From Clostridia bacterium (GTDB taxonomy: Bacteria; Bacillota; Clostridia; TANB77; CAG-508), in NCBI GenBank assembly GCA_017936925.1, contig JAGBEP010000001.1, forward strand, positions 1 to 32,284: a stretch of 32,284 nt of DNA, given 5' to 3'. The translations under genes and the position numbers were made by a program. Below the pieces are notes generated by a model. That model made no database searches, was not told where the DNA came from, and saw only the letters and a list, made by a program, of their open reading frames with translations. Positions 16,127 to 24,921 of this stretch are shown here, one piece after another; the stretch's first letter is position 1, and each line of letters starts with the position of its first letter.

Positions 16127-18235
16127 TTGATTAAGAAGACAGAAACAGAAAAAATTAATTTTAGATATAACCTGCTGAATACGTTTATTTATATTTTTGG
16201 TATTATACTTTTGGTACAGCTTTTTAATTTACAAATAATTCATGGTAAAGAGTATAGAGAAACTTCAAATACAAAACTTACTAAAGAAGCTATAGTTGAG
16301 GCTGCTAGAGGAAAAATATTGGATAGAACAGGAACAATTTTGGCTGAAACAGAAATGGGATTTAATGTGGAATTGTTTAAAACAAAGGCTACAGAAGAAG
16401 AAATGAATAATGCTATGCTTGTTTTGGCTGAAATATTGGAAAAAAACGGTGATAAATATATTGATGATTTTCCAATTACGATAGATCCTTTTGAATATCA
16501 TTTTCCTTCAGAGGAGGAACTGAATGAATGGAGAGAAGAATTTGATATTTCAAGTAAAGCTAGTCCAGAAGAAGCTTTTTATGTTATGAAAGATTATTAT
16601 GGTATTACTGAAACAGATGTTGCTAAAGCAAGAAAAATTGTAGGTTTAAGATATACAATAGAAGAAAAAGGATATTCTGCTACATCTGCATTAGAAGTTG
16701 CGTCAAATGTTTCAAGAAATAGTGCTCTTGAAATAGATGAAAGAGGAGAGGAACTTCCTGGAATATCAATAGAAATAAAATCTAATAGAGTTTATACACA
16801 AGGAAGTTTAGCTTCACATGTTTTAGGTTATATTGGTCGTATTAGTGAAGATGAATATAATAAGAATCCTGATAGGTATCAAAAAGATGATTATATTGGA
16901 AAAACTGGGATAGAATATTTATTTGAAGAATATTTAAAAGGTGAGAATGGTACTAAGCAAATCGATATGACGGTTGATGGAACTTCAACAGGAGAATATA
17001 TTACTAAAGAGGCTATTGGTGGTTCAAATGTTGTTTTAACGATTGACGCCAATTTACAATTGATTACAGAGAATGCTTTGAAAAATAATATTGAGAAGAT
17101 TAAAAATGGTGGATTTGGAGAAGCTTACAATGCTTTAGGTGGTTCAGTTGTTGTAATGAATGTAAAAACTGGCGAAGTTTTGGCGATGGTTAGTTATCCA
17201 GATTACGAGCCCTCAGAATTTTTAAACGGTATTTCACAAGCAAAGTTAGATGAATATAATAATAATTCAGCTCTTTTAAATAGGGCAATTCAAGGAACAT
17301 ATGCTCCTGGTTCTATTTTTAAGATGGTTACTTCAATTGCAGGATTGCAAGAAGGAGTAATTACAACAACAGAGACAATAAATGATACGGGTATATATCC
17401 AAAAGGTTCTAATCCACATTGTTGGATTTATGATAGATATCATTATGGACATGGACGTATTAATGTGTCACAGGCTTTACAAAAATCATGTAACTATTAT
17501 TTTTACGAAACAGGTAGTAGATTAGGATTAGAAAAGTTGTCGGCTTATGCAAATTATTTTGGACTTGGAAGGAGAACAGGTATAGAGTTACCTTATGAGG
17601 CTAAAGGAACATTAGCTTCTCCGGAAACAGCTCAAAGAATGAATGATACTGCTCCAGAAAGTACATTGTTGTCAGCTGCGATTGGTCAGAGCTATAATGA
17701 TTTTTCTCCAATACAAGTAGCTAAGTATATTTCTATGATTGCTAATAGAGGACAAGTTGTTAATCCTACAATTATAAAAAATGTTGTTGACTCAGACGGA
17801 AAACAAGTTTCAAAGACGGAATTAGAGAATTATGTTCAAGAAAAATTAGGATTAGATCCGAAAGATACTGATAGTTTACAAATTAGTGATGAGAATATGA
17901 ATGCTGTTTTAGAAGGAATGAGAGGAGTTACAGATGACAATGGTACAGCAGCTGCTGTTTTTGATGGATTTAGTATTGCTGTTGGCGGAAAAACAGGTTC
18001 TACGGAATCTGGTACTTATGACTCAAATGGAACAGAAATTGTTAATGCATGGTTCGTTGGATTTGCTCCTTTTGATAACCCTGAAATTGCAGTTGTAGGT
18101 ATGGTTGAAAATGGATGGCATGGTTCATATGTTGCTGAGGTTGTTAGAGATATTATTAGCGAATATTTTGGAATGAATGTTGAAGAAATTAATGAAGATG
18201 TAAATGCTTCTTTAGAAGTAGAATTTGTTAGATAA
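16127..18235 (+). CDS. mrdA: Penicillin-binding protein 2 (class B, D,D-transpeptidase)
   Basis: This 702-residue protein has a basic N-terminus, a membrane anchor at about 15-36, a PBP dimerisation domain with 'RGKILDRTGTILAE' (61-74), and a transpeptidase domain at about 335-690. The three active-site motifs are intact: Ser396-Ile-Phe-Lys399, Ser454-Cys-Asn456 and Lys622-Thr-Gly. It cross-links new side-wall peptidoglycan with RodA, which is not in the window. The start is TTG at 16127, preceded by AGAAGGTGAG. The motif 'GSNPHCWIYDRYHYGHGRINV' region is typical of Gram-positive PBP2. It follows mreD by 48 bases in the same operon and is a beta-lactam target by family knowledge. Confidence 0.95.
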   Translation: MIKKTETEKINFRYNLLNTFIYIFGIILLVQLFNLQIIHGKEYRETSNTKLTKEAIVEAARGKILDRTGTILAETEMGFNVELFKTKATEEEMNNAMLVLAEILEKNGDKYIDDFPITIDPFEYHFPSEEELNEWREEFDISSKASPEEAFYVMKDYYGITETDVAKARKIVGLRYTIEEKGYSATSALEVASNVSRNSALEIDERGEELPGISIEIKSNRVYTQGSLASHVLGYIGRISEDEYNKNPDRYQKDDYIGKTGIEYLFEEYLKGENGTKQIDMTVDGTSTGEYITKEAIGGSNVVLTIDANLQLITENALKNNIEKIKNGGFGEAYNALGGSVVVMNVKTGEVLAMVSYPDYEPSEFLNGISQAKLDEYNNNSALLNRAIQGTYAPGSIFKMVTSIAGLQEGVITTTETINDTGIYPKGSNPHCWIYDRYHYGHGRINVSQALQKSCNYYFYETGSRLGLEKLSAYANYFGLGRRTGIELPYEAKGTLASPETAQRMNDTAPESTLLSAAIGQSYNDFSPIQVAKYISMIANRGQVVNPTIIKNVVDSDGKQVSKTELENYVQEKLGLDPKDTDSLQISDENMNAVLEGMRGVTDDNGTAAAVFDGFSIAVGGKTGSTESGTYDSNGTEIVNAWFVGFAPFDNPEIAVVGMVENGWHGSYVAEVVRDIISEYFGMNVEEINEDVNASLEVEFVR

Positions 18236-18252
18236 ATAAGGAGATATGAGAA

Positions 18253-18858
18253 ATGAGAAGTTGTATAAGAGTTTCTAGTACAAAAGAAGAAATAAAAATT
18301 ATGGTTAATGCTGCTGCAGAATATGATGAAGTATTAGAAGAGTTTAGAATTAAATTACCTCGTATCAAGAAATATTATGAAAAGGAAAATTTGCCAATTC
18401 ATATTGTAGGTAAGGCTTTGAAAGAAAATGAGCAAACTGCGATAAGATCAATTTTGAAACAAGAGCTTGATGAAAAGATTACTTTTGGTGATACTAGTGA
18501 AGTTTTAGGCTTGCACGCTATAAAGAGAACTTTTGAAAGTTCAGTTGAAACTTCTGAGACGAAATTTATAAGAGGAAACCTTCGTTCAGGACAGCGTGAA
18601 GAATTTTCAGGTAGTATTGCTATTTTAGGTGATTTAAATTATGGTGCTGAAGTTATTGCGGGAGAGAACATTATCGTTACTGGTAAAATTAGGGGACTTG
18701 CTCATGCTGGTGCTAATGGAAATAAAAAAGCTATTATAGCAGCTAATTCTATTGAGGCAACCCAAGTTAGAATATCTAATATCGTTAAAGAAATTCCAGA
18801 CAATGATTTTAAATTACCTTTTATTTACTTAGATGGAGAAAATATTGAGATTGGGTAA
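18253..18858 (+). CDS. minC: Septum site-determining protein MinC
   Basis: This 201-residue protein has the usual two parts: an N-terminal alpha/beta domain (about 1-95) that inhibits FtsZ assembly in known MinC proteins, and the C-terminal beta-helix (about 102-201) with 'RGNLRSGQREEFSGSI' and 'GDLNYGAEVIAGENIIVTG', then 'RGLAHAG'. The RSGQ motif (107-110) needed for MinD binding is intact, so a MinD is expected in the genome. AAGGAG precedes the ATG. In many Firmicutes minD follows directly; here it does not, and the next genes are on the other strand. Confidence 0.93.
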   Translation: MRSCIRVSSTKEEIKIMVNAAAEYDEVLEEFRIKLPRIKKYYEKENLPIHIVGKALKENEQTAIRSILKQELDEKITFGDTSEVLGLHAIKRTFESSVETSETKFIRGNLRSGQREEFSGSIAILGDLNYGAEVIAGENIIVTGKIRGLAHAGANGNKKAIIAANSIEATQVRISNIVKEIPDNDFKLPFIYLDGENIEIG

Positions 18859-18886
18859 AATTGCTTTTTTTAAAATATTATTAATA

Positions 18887-19156
18887 TTAAGTGTTATCTA
18901 ACAATAGTAGTAGAAGATAGATTATTAATGTGTGATTTTGCTGTTGATATAAAAAATATATTAAGCATAATATTATTAGAGTGTCGGATTCTTGTATCTC
19001 TGAAAAAATGTCTTTTTTTAAAGCTTTTTTTGGAGATGCTTTTTTTTCGCTTTTATTAATTTCTGATTTTGGAGGAAAGATAGGGCTTGGAAAACTAGTA
19101 CTATTAAAGGGTTGTTGCGGGAATTGTGGATGGAAAAGAGGATTATAAAAAATCAT
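18887..19156 (-). CDS. Small protein of unknown function with paired C-terminal hydrophobic segments
   Basis: This 89-residue protein has a Pro/Phe/Ser-rich first third, a Lys-rich middle ('KKASPKKALKKDIF') and a C-terminal third with two similar hydrophobic runs, 'DTLIILCLIYFLYQQQ' and 'HTLIIYLLLLLLD'. I recall similar paired-hydrophobic endings in small clostridial proteins of unknown function. It is judged real because GGGAGG lies 9 bases before the ATG and the gene overlaps the end of the preceding gene by 14 bases, typical of translational coupling. It could be membrane-associated. No function is assigned. Confidence 0.65.
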   Translation of the reverse strand: MIFYNPLFHPQFPQQPFNSTSFPSPIFPPKSEINKSEKKASPKKALKKDIFSEIQESDTLIILCLIYFLYQQQNHTLIIYLLLLLLDNT

Positions 19157-19517
19157 TTAAATTTCCTCCCATTTCTTGAAAATTTTCTAAAAGTTTCATA
19201 ACATGTAAAATTTTTATATATTTGTCAATTTTTTCTTTTCTAGAATCTCTCATATATGGTTTGAGAGATTTTAATAATTGTTCATCACTTGAGTTTTTGT
19301 TCGAATTCATTAGAGTTAAAAGTTTTTGAATTTTTAGTATGGTTGAGGGGTCTATGGTATTTGTGTCATTTGGAGGATTATTAGATGTAGGTGCTTTTTG
19401 ATTTTTGCTTGGATTCTCGCTATTTTGAGATTGATTAAAATTTTCTAATATTTGATTTAAATCAATGTTATTTTCTTCTAATAGACTTGATAATTTAGAT
19501 GCTAAATCTTCGTTCAT
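19143..19517 (-). CDS. Small helical protein of unknown function
   Basis: This 124-residue protein has a helical N-terminus ('LASKLSSLLEENNIDLNQIL'), an Asn/Pro/Ser-rich linker (about 30-58), and a helical C-terminal part with 'EQLLKSLKPYMRDSRKEKIDKYIKILHVMKLLENF'. The 'LKSLKPYM-x-x-xRKEKIDKYIK' pattern looks like a real conserved family that I cannot name. AGGAGGATTATT before the ATG is a near-ideal ribosome binding site. It is the middle gene of a three-gene minus-strand operon. There are no membrane segments and no signal peptide. Confidence 0.75.
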   Translation of the reverse strand: MNEDLASKLSSLLEENNIDLNQILENFNQSQNSENPSKNQKAPTSNNPPNDTNTIDPSTILKIQKLLTLMNSNKNSSDEQLLKSLKPYMRDSRKEKIDKYIKILHVMKLLENFQEMGGNLNDFL

Positions 19518-19555
19518 AATAATCCTCCTAAAAATATTAAATAATTTGAATGGAT

Positions 19556-19681
19556 TTAAGAGTTGTTTGTTTTACCTTTTTCTTTTAAAATCTCTTGTGC
19601 CTTCGCAAGTCCGGCTTCTAGCTCTTTTTTGTCCATTTTTGAAATGATTTTCATTAATGCATTCATATCAAGATTACTCAT
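19556..19681 (-). CDS. 41-residue small protein
   Basis: The minus-strand frame reads MSNLDMNALMKIISKM, then 'DKKELEAGLAKAQEILKEKGKTNNS'. It starts at the ATG complementary to 19679-19681, with AAGGAGG 6 bases upstream, and stops at TAA complementary to 19556-19558. Residues 5-35 should form one amphipathic helix, or two. The strong ribosome binding site, clean start and operon position before the 124-residue gene make a real gene likely. Function is unknown; the 'ALMKIISKMDKKELEAGLAKAQ' pattern resembles small clostridial proteins of no known role. Confidence 0.65.
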   Translation of the reverse strand: MSNLDMNALMKIISKMDKKELEAGLAKAQEILKEKGKTNNS

Positions 19682-19715
19682 CTTAAACCTCCTTAAAATC
19701 AGTATATGCGAGATT

Positions 19716-19743
19716 TTTATATATATTATGTTTTACTTGTAAA
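19716..19743 (-). promoter_or_regulatory. Possible SigA promoter of the small-protein operon
   Basis: On the minus strand TTTACA (19743-19738), 16 bases, TATAAA (19721-19716). It lies about 20 bases upstream of the ribosome binding site of the 41-residue gene. The AT-rich context makes chance matches likely. Confidence 0.35.
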
Positions 19744-19859
19744 AAAAGTGAGTAAAGATGGTTAATTTTTAAAATTTAATCAAAAAGATATATTTTTTTC
19801 TTATTTGTTTATCCGTAGGCTTTTTGAGAAAATTATGGATTTAATTAAAAACTTCTTTG

Positions 19860-19888
19860 TTGACACTACTACTATAGTATATTAAAAA
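19860..19888 (+). promoter_or_regulatory. Probable promoter of the large surface-protein operon, with a palindrome
   Basis: TTGACA at 19860-19865 is a perfect -35. An A-rich -10 (TTAAAA/TAAAAA at 19882-19888) fits 16-17 bases on, but is a poor match. A 10-base palindrome TACTATAGTA (19870-19879) fills the spacer and could be an operator. The promoter before 31710 has the same layout. Confidence 0.45.
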
Positions 19889-19935
19889 AAATTTAAGTGC
19901 ATATTGGCAAAATAGGAGTAGAATAGGAGATTTTT

Positions 19936-22900
19936 ATGGGAACAAAACGAAAGAAGTTGGTTGAAAAAATTATTTCAAGTTTGATTATTTTTTCAATGAT
20001 ATTTATGAACGGGATTCCAATATTAAGTGGAATTGTTTATGCGGCGGAGAATCCGGCTGATAATGTTGAAGTGAAGGGGTATTTTTCAGGAGAAAGTTTT
20101 GAAAATACAAATTCACTTGTTTGTGATGTTAATGATGAAACACTAAAAATCAATTTTGAAGTTTCTGTTAAAGGTGAAGGATATTTAAAGAATGCTGTTT
20201 TGAAATTTAAAAATGATTGTAATTTTGTTTTAAACCCAGAACAAGGAACTGTAATTAAAGATAATATATTGAAATTGCCAGCAGTAAGTAATAATGCTAA
20301 TTTGAATGTTTCTATTCCTATTAGCTTTGAAGATAAAGATGAATTTAAGTTAGTAGATTTGAGTAGAAGTAATAAAGTAATTTTCAAAGGAGAGTATATA
20401 GATAGCGAATCTATAATACATGTAGTAGAAAAAGAATTAATATTTGATCTTTCATGGAAAGAGATTTCTGAACCTATTGTTAAGGCAGAAATGATTAAGA
20501 ATATTGATTTCCAAAGAGATGGTATTAATGGGAAAATGATTCAGATGTATGTAGAGCTTTCAGGAAACACTCAGAGCAGGTTACCTTTAGAATCTAGTGA
20601 AATTGTTTTAGATTTACCATATGATGATGGATTAGAGCTAAAGGAATTATTTGTTGATGTTACTAAATTATCATATACACAGGGAAAAGGAGAATATAAT
20701 ACTGATTTTAGTAAGGCAAATTATAGAATTGAGGATTCTAAAATAATAATAAATGTGCAAAATGAAGGGGTAGATGGAGAGTTTTGCAAGAGTATTGGTG
20801 CAGATTCATATATTTTAACTTTTATTTATAACGGTCAAGTTACTTCGAACGAGAATAGTTCTTTGAAAATATCTGCAAATGTGTATAAATACGATGGTAG
20901 TGGCGAAAATGCAGAATTTACTTTAGGATATAATTTATCAGAATCAGTTGGAGAAACAGTTCAGTATATAAGAGAAAGTGAGAATGTTCCAATAAATAAA
21001 GGATATTTATTGGCGAATGGTAATCAAGATAGGTATGAGATTGCGTATTCGAAGAAAGATATTTTATCTATTAGTAAAATAGATTTAATTTCTGGACTTG
21101 AAGTAGTTGATGTGGAAGAATTTTTTATAGACGATGATACGGGAACAACTTATTCTACAGAAAATAATTCATATTATAAGAAAACAGAATTTTCTAAGGA
21201 AAATCTATTAAATATTTTAGGAGAAGAAGGACATGTTGAAATATTAAATTTAAATGGTGATATTTTAGGGAATATAACTCTTGATATGGAGGCTGATGAA
21301 AATGGAAATTTATCTATAGAGTATCAGGAGCAAGTTTCTAATATAAGAATAAAATTTACTTCACCTATATCAGATGGGAATATTTCTATAGTTAGTACAA
21401 AATATATGAGGGCTTTGAACTATGAAAAAGAAGAAATAAAAACATTTGATAGATTAATTAGTAAAGCTCAAGCTTTTGTAATTTATGATGAAAATGCTAT
21501 AAATGATTTAGGAATATTTGATACTTCAATGGAGATAAGTAAAGTACTTTCTAATGCAAGACTTGAAATGAGTCAAACGGAATTTTCTACTACTTCTATA
21601 AATGGAAATGTTAATTTTCAAATTAAATTAAATAATAATGAAGATAGCTCAGATTTATATCAAAATCCAGTATTTGAAATTAGGCTACCATCAGCAATTA
21701 GAGAAGTAAATATAAAGACAATCGATTTGTTTTATGCAAACGGAGAATTAAAAATTTCTAATGTAGAAAACTTTACTGATGGGGAGAATCAAATTATTCG
21801 TATTTCACTAGAGGGAACACAAACAGGATATAATTTTAATAAAGAGACTAATGGTACAGTTATATCTTTATGTCTTGATTTGATAGTAGATGAATTTACG
21901 GGGAATATTAGTGAAAATGTAGAAATGTGTTATTATAATCAATTTGCCACTGCGTATGCTAATGAGATGGAATGGAATATGTTGTTTAACAATGAATTAT
22001 CTTCTTATGGAACTAATGGCTATGATAATGTTATAGTTTCATATAAAGGTTTAGAAGGATTACTTAATGCACAAACTACTGAAACAAATGGAGAAATATC
22101 AGATGAGATTGAAGAAGAACCTATTGAAGATGAAGATAATCATAGAGTTATTTCATTAAATCAAGGGCCACAAAGCGACTTACTAGAAGAAGGTGTATCT
22201 GCTAAGTTAGCTACAATGTATATATCAATTATGAATAATACACAAAGAGAATATTCTAATTTTATTATATTAGGAAGAATACCTTTTGCTGGAAATAAAG
22301 AAATACTTACACAGGAAGATTTAGGAACAACGGTAGACACTATTTTGGATACTGAAATAATTTCTGCAGATGAAGAGTTACCATATACGGTTTATTATTC
22401 TGAAAATCCTGAAGCTACGGCAGAGATTAATGATGCAAACAATGGATGGAGGACGGACTTTTATAAAATGGGAGGCATAAAATCTTATTTAATTGTTATG
22501 GATCCAAATTATATATTAGAAAAAGATGGACAACTTGAGTTTAGTTATGATTATGTAATACCAGCAGATTTGAAAGCGGGAGATGCTTTTTATGGAACAT
22601 ATGCTACATATTATACAGAAGTAGAGACACATATTTCTAATGATACTTCAGCAGATAAGATTGGATATCAGATTGAAGAAAAAACAAATATTATAGCTTC
22701 AATGGAATTAGCGACTGATGAGCTAGAAGAATTTTCAAAAGCAACTTATAGTTTATTTTTGAAAAATGATACTGATGTAGATGCTAAGGGGTTAGTTTTG
22801 ACAATGGAAGTACCGGATGAATTTTTTGTTGTAGATGATGATATAACATTAGAAAGTATAGACGCTGACAAAAAAAGAATATACTTCTATATCGAAGATG

Positions 22901-24918
22901 TTGAAGCTAATAGCGAAAAAACGATTGATATTAGTTTCTATATATATGGATTTGAAGCTGATTCAGTTACTGTTACTTTGAATCCTATAATTGATGGAAA
23001 AAACTTAGAGAATAGTATTGTTTTAGATACTTTGGAGCAAAGCGTTAAAAAGACTAAAGTAAAAATTTCAGAAACTCATTTTGAAGGCTTAAGAATTGCA
23101 GGTTCATCATGTGTAAATACTTTTTCAGTAAATAATGTATCAAATGAGACTTTTTATAATGTTTCAATTACCAAAAAATTCGAAGATGTTTTAGAGTATA
23201 GAAATAGTATAATAAATAGTAACGCAAATTATAAAGAAGAAAAGTCTAAAATACTAAATGAATATATTGTTAATGAAGATGGAAGTATTGATGAAGATCG
23301 TTTGCTAGAGATGAATGAGAAATTAGATGAGCTAAAAGGTCAAAGTTTAGATATTACTGAATCATATGATTCAAATACAAATACTGTTACATGGACTATA
23401 AAGGAATTTAAACCAGGAGATTCTTTAGAAATTAATTATGAAGTATATATTAAAAAACAAAATGTTGAATCATCAGAAAATATGACTCCTATTATTACTA
23501 CGTGTAACTTAAATGACGGAGATAAAGCTTTAGAAATACATCAAAATTACTATTATAATCAATCTCAAGTTGATGTAAATATCTCTAATGTTTCTGAAGT
23601 TGGCTATGCAGAAAAGGGAGATACTGTTGTATATAGTTGGGATATAAAAAATAATAATAATTATGATGTTACAAATGCTATATTAATTCCTACGATTTCA
23701 GAGGGAGCAAAGATAGTTGGAATAAGACTTGAAACTTCAAGAGCATATAAAGAATATCATTCAGATTCTTCAAAAAAGATATATGCTGTTTTGCCTGCAA
23801 ATTCTGTTTCTAAGTTAATAATAACAGTAAAATTAGAGGAGAATATAGAAGTTGGAACAATAGAAACTTTTATTGACATGGTATATGATGACGTTTATGA
23901 ACAAAGCGTGAAAACAATTACAGAGTTAGAAAATGTGGAGAAAAATGGAAGGCAAATTTCTGGAACAGCCTATATTGATAAAAATCTTAATCAAAGAAAA
24001 GATGGAGGAGAAGATGCATTATCAGGTATAATTGTAAATTTATATAATTCTGAAACAAATCAATTAGAAGATACGCAAATTACAGATGTTTCTGGTAGAT
24101 ATAATTTTAAAAACTTAGTTAATGGTATGTATTATGTTAAGTTTAATTATGATGATACAAAATATGTTATTAGTTCAAATGAAGATGAAAATATAAATCA
24201 GGATGAATCAAATGTTTTAGATATTAATGATGATATTGTAACTGATAATATAAAAATTATTGAAAATAGTGTATCAAATATAGATATTGGGTTAGAAGAT
24301 GAGAATATTTTTGATATGACTCTTAGTGCTAGTGTAAATAAAATAACTATTCAAAATTCTGCTGAAAATAGTGTATATGAACCTGAAAATAAAGCTTTAG
24401 GAAAAGTTGATATTGATCCTAAATTAGTTTCAGATTCAAAGGTACTTATAGAGTATAGTATTACTGTTAAAAATCAAGGTACAATTCCGGGAAAAATTGA
24501 GAAAATTGTGGATTATACTCCTGATGAAATTGAATTTGATTCTTCAATTAATCCTAATTGGTATGTAGAATCAGATGGGAATATTGCTACTACTGTATTG
24601 AAGGATGAGATATTAGCTCCTGGAGAAACTAGGGAATTGAAATTAATATTGGTTAAGAAGATGACAGAAGAAAATACGGGATTGATTTATAACAGTTTTG
24701 AAATAGCAAAATCAACTAATGATAATGGTGCTTCTGATATAGATTCTATTGCTGGAAACAAACTAAATGAGGATGATTTATGTGAGGCGAATGTGATTAT
24801 AGGAATAACAACAGGAAATGTTTTAGGAAGAGCTGTTATTATTATGGCTATACTGATATTGCTAATACCTCTGATAATTTTGATTTACTTGAAGATTGAT
24901 GAAAGGAGGTATGTATAA
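19936..24918 (+). CDS. Giant secreted surface protein with SdrD B-like and DUF11-like domains
   Basis: This 1660-residue protein has a Sec signal peptide at about 1-37 (basic start, hydrophobic core, 'VYA|AE'), about 1300 residues of beta-rich extracellular repeats, and a short coiled coil near 1096-1140. An SdrD B-like domain follows at about 1340-1455 ('SGTAYIDKNLNQRKDGGE', 'LSGIIVNLY', 'SGRYNFKNLVNGMYYVKF'), then a DUF11-like repeat at about 1490-1590 and a membrane helix at about 1632-1652 with the tail 'KIDERRYV'. There is no LPXTG, so it is probably held by the membrane helix. B domains in known surface proteins act as rigid stalks, so adhesion or a surface fibre is inferred. AGGAG precedes the ATG. 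The next gene starts 3 bases after the stop. Confidence 0.85.
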   Translation: MGTKRKKLVEKIISSLIIFSMIFMNGIPILSGIVYAAENPADNVEVKGYFSGESFENTNSLVCDVNDETLKINFEVSVKGEGYLKNAVLKFKNDCNFVLNPEQGTVIKDNILKLPAVSNNANLNVSIPISFEDKDEFKLVDLSRSNKVIFKGEYIDSESIIHVVEKELIFDLSWKEISEPIVKAEMIKNIDFQRDGINGKMIQMYVELSGNTQSRLPLESSEIVLDLPYDDGLELKELFVDVTKLSYTQGKGEYNTDFSKANYRIEDSKIIINVQNEGVDGEFCKSIGADSYILTFIYNGQVTSNENSSLKISANVYKYDGSGENAEFTLGYNLSESVGETVQYIRESENVPINKGYLLANGNQDRYEIAYSKKDILSISKIDLISGLEVVDVEEFFIDDDTGTTYSTENNSYYKKTEFSKENLLNILGEEGHVEILNLNGDILGNITLDMEADENGNLSIEYQEQVSNIRIKFTSPISDGNISIVSTKYMRALNYEKEEIKTFDRLISKAQAFVIYDENAINDLGIFDTSMEISKVLSNARLEMSQTEFSTTSINGNVNFQIKLNNNEDSSDLYQNPVFEIRLPSAIREVNIKTIDLFYANGELKISNVENFTDGENQIIRISLEGTQTGYNFNKETNGTVISLCLDLIVDEFTGNISENVEMCYYNQFATAYANEMEWNMLFNNELSSYGTNGYDNVIVSYKGLEGLLNAQTTETNGEISDEIEEEPIEDEDNHRVISLNQGPQSDLLEEGVSAKLATMYISIMNNTQREYSNFIILGRIPFAGNKEILTQEDLGTTVDTILDTEIISADEELPYTVYYSENPEATAEINDANNGWRTDFYKMGGIKSYLIVMDPNYILEKDGQLEFSYDYVIPADLKAGDAFYGTYATYYTEVETHISNDTSADKIGYQIEEKTNIIASMELATDELEEFSKATYSLFLKNDTDVDAKGLVLTMEVPDEFFVVDDDITLESIDADKKRIYFYIEDVEANSEKTIDISFYIYGFEADSVTVTLNPIIDGKNLENSIVLDTLEQSVKKTKVKISETHFEGLRIAGSSCVNTFSVNNVSNETFYNVSITKKFEDVLEYRNSIINSNANYKEEKSKILNEYIVNEDGSIDEDRLLEMNEKLDELKGQSLDITESYDSNTNTVTWTIKEFKPGDSLEINYEVYIKKQNVESSENMTPIITTCNLNDGDKALEIHQNYYYNQSQVDVNISNVSEVGYAEKGDTVVYSWDIKNNNNYDVTNAILIPTISEGAKIVGIRLETSRAYKEYHSDSSKKIYAVLPANSVSKLIITVKLEENIEVGTIETFIDMVYDDVYEQSVKTITELENVEKNGRQISGTAYIDKNLNQRKDGGEDALSGIIVNLYNSETNQLEDTQITDVSGRYNFKNLVNGMYYVKFNYDDTKYVISSNEDENINQDESNVLDINDDIVTDNIKIIENSVSNIDIGLEDENIFDMTLSASVNKITIQNSAENSVYEPENKALGKVDIDPKLVSDSKVLIEYSITVKNQGTIPGKIEKIVDYTPDEIEFDSSINPNWYVESDGNIATTVLKDEILAPGETRELKLILVKKMTEENTGLIYNSFEIAKSTNDNGASDIDSIAGNKLNEDDLCEANVIIGITTGNVLGRAVIIMAILILLIPLIILIYLKIDERRYV

Positions 24919-24921
24919 GAT

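Noticed and set aside
19465..19647. 60-residue plus-strand frame
   Set aside because: It is antisense to two small minus-strand genes that have strong ribosome binding sites, and has none itself.
19701..19708. CATATACT on the minus strand as a SigE-type -10 for the small-protein operon
   Set aside because: The transcript would begin at the ribosome binding site itself, and no SigE-type -35 lies at the right distance.
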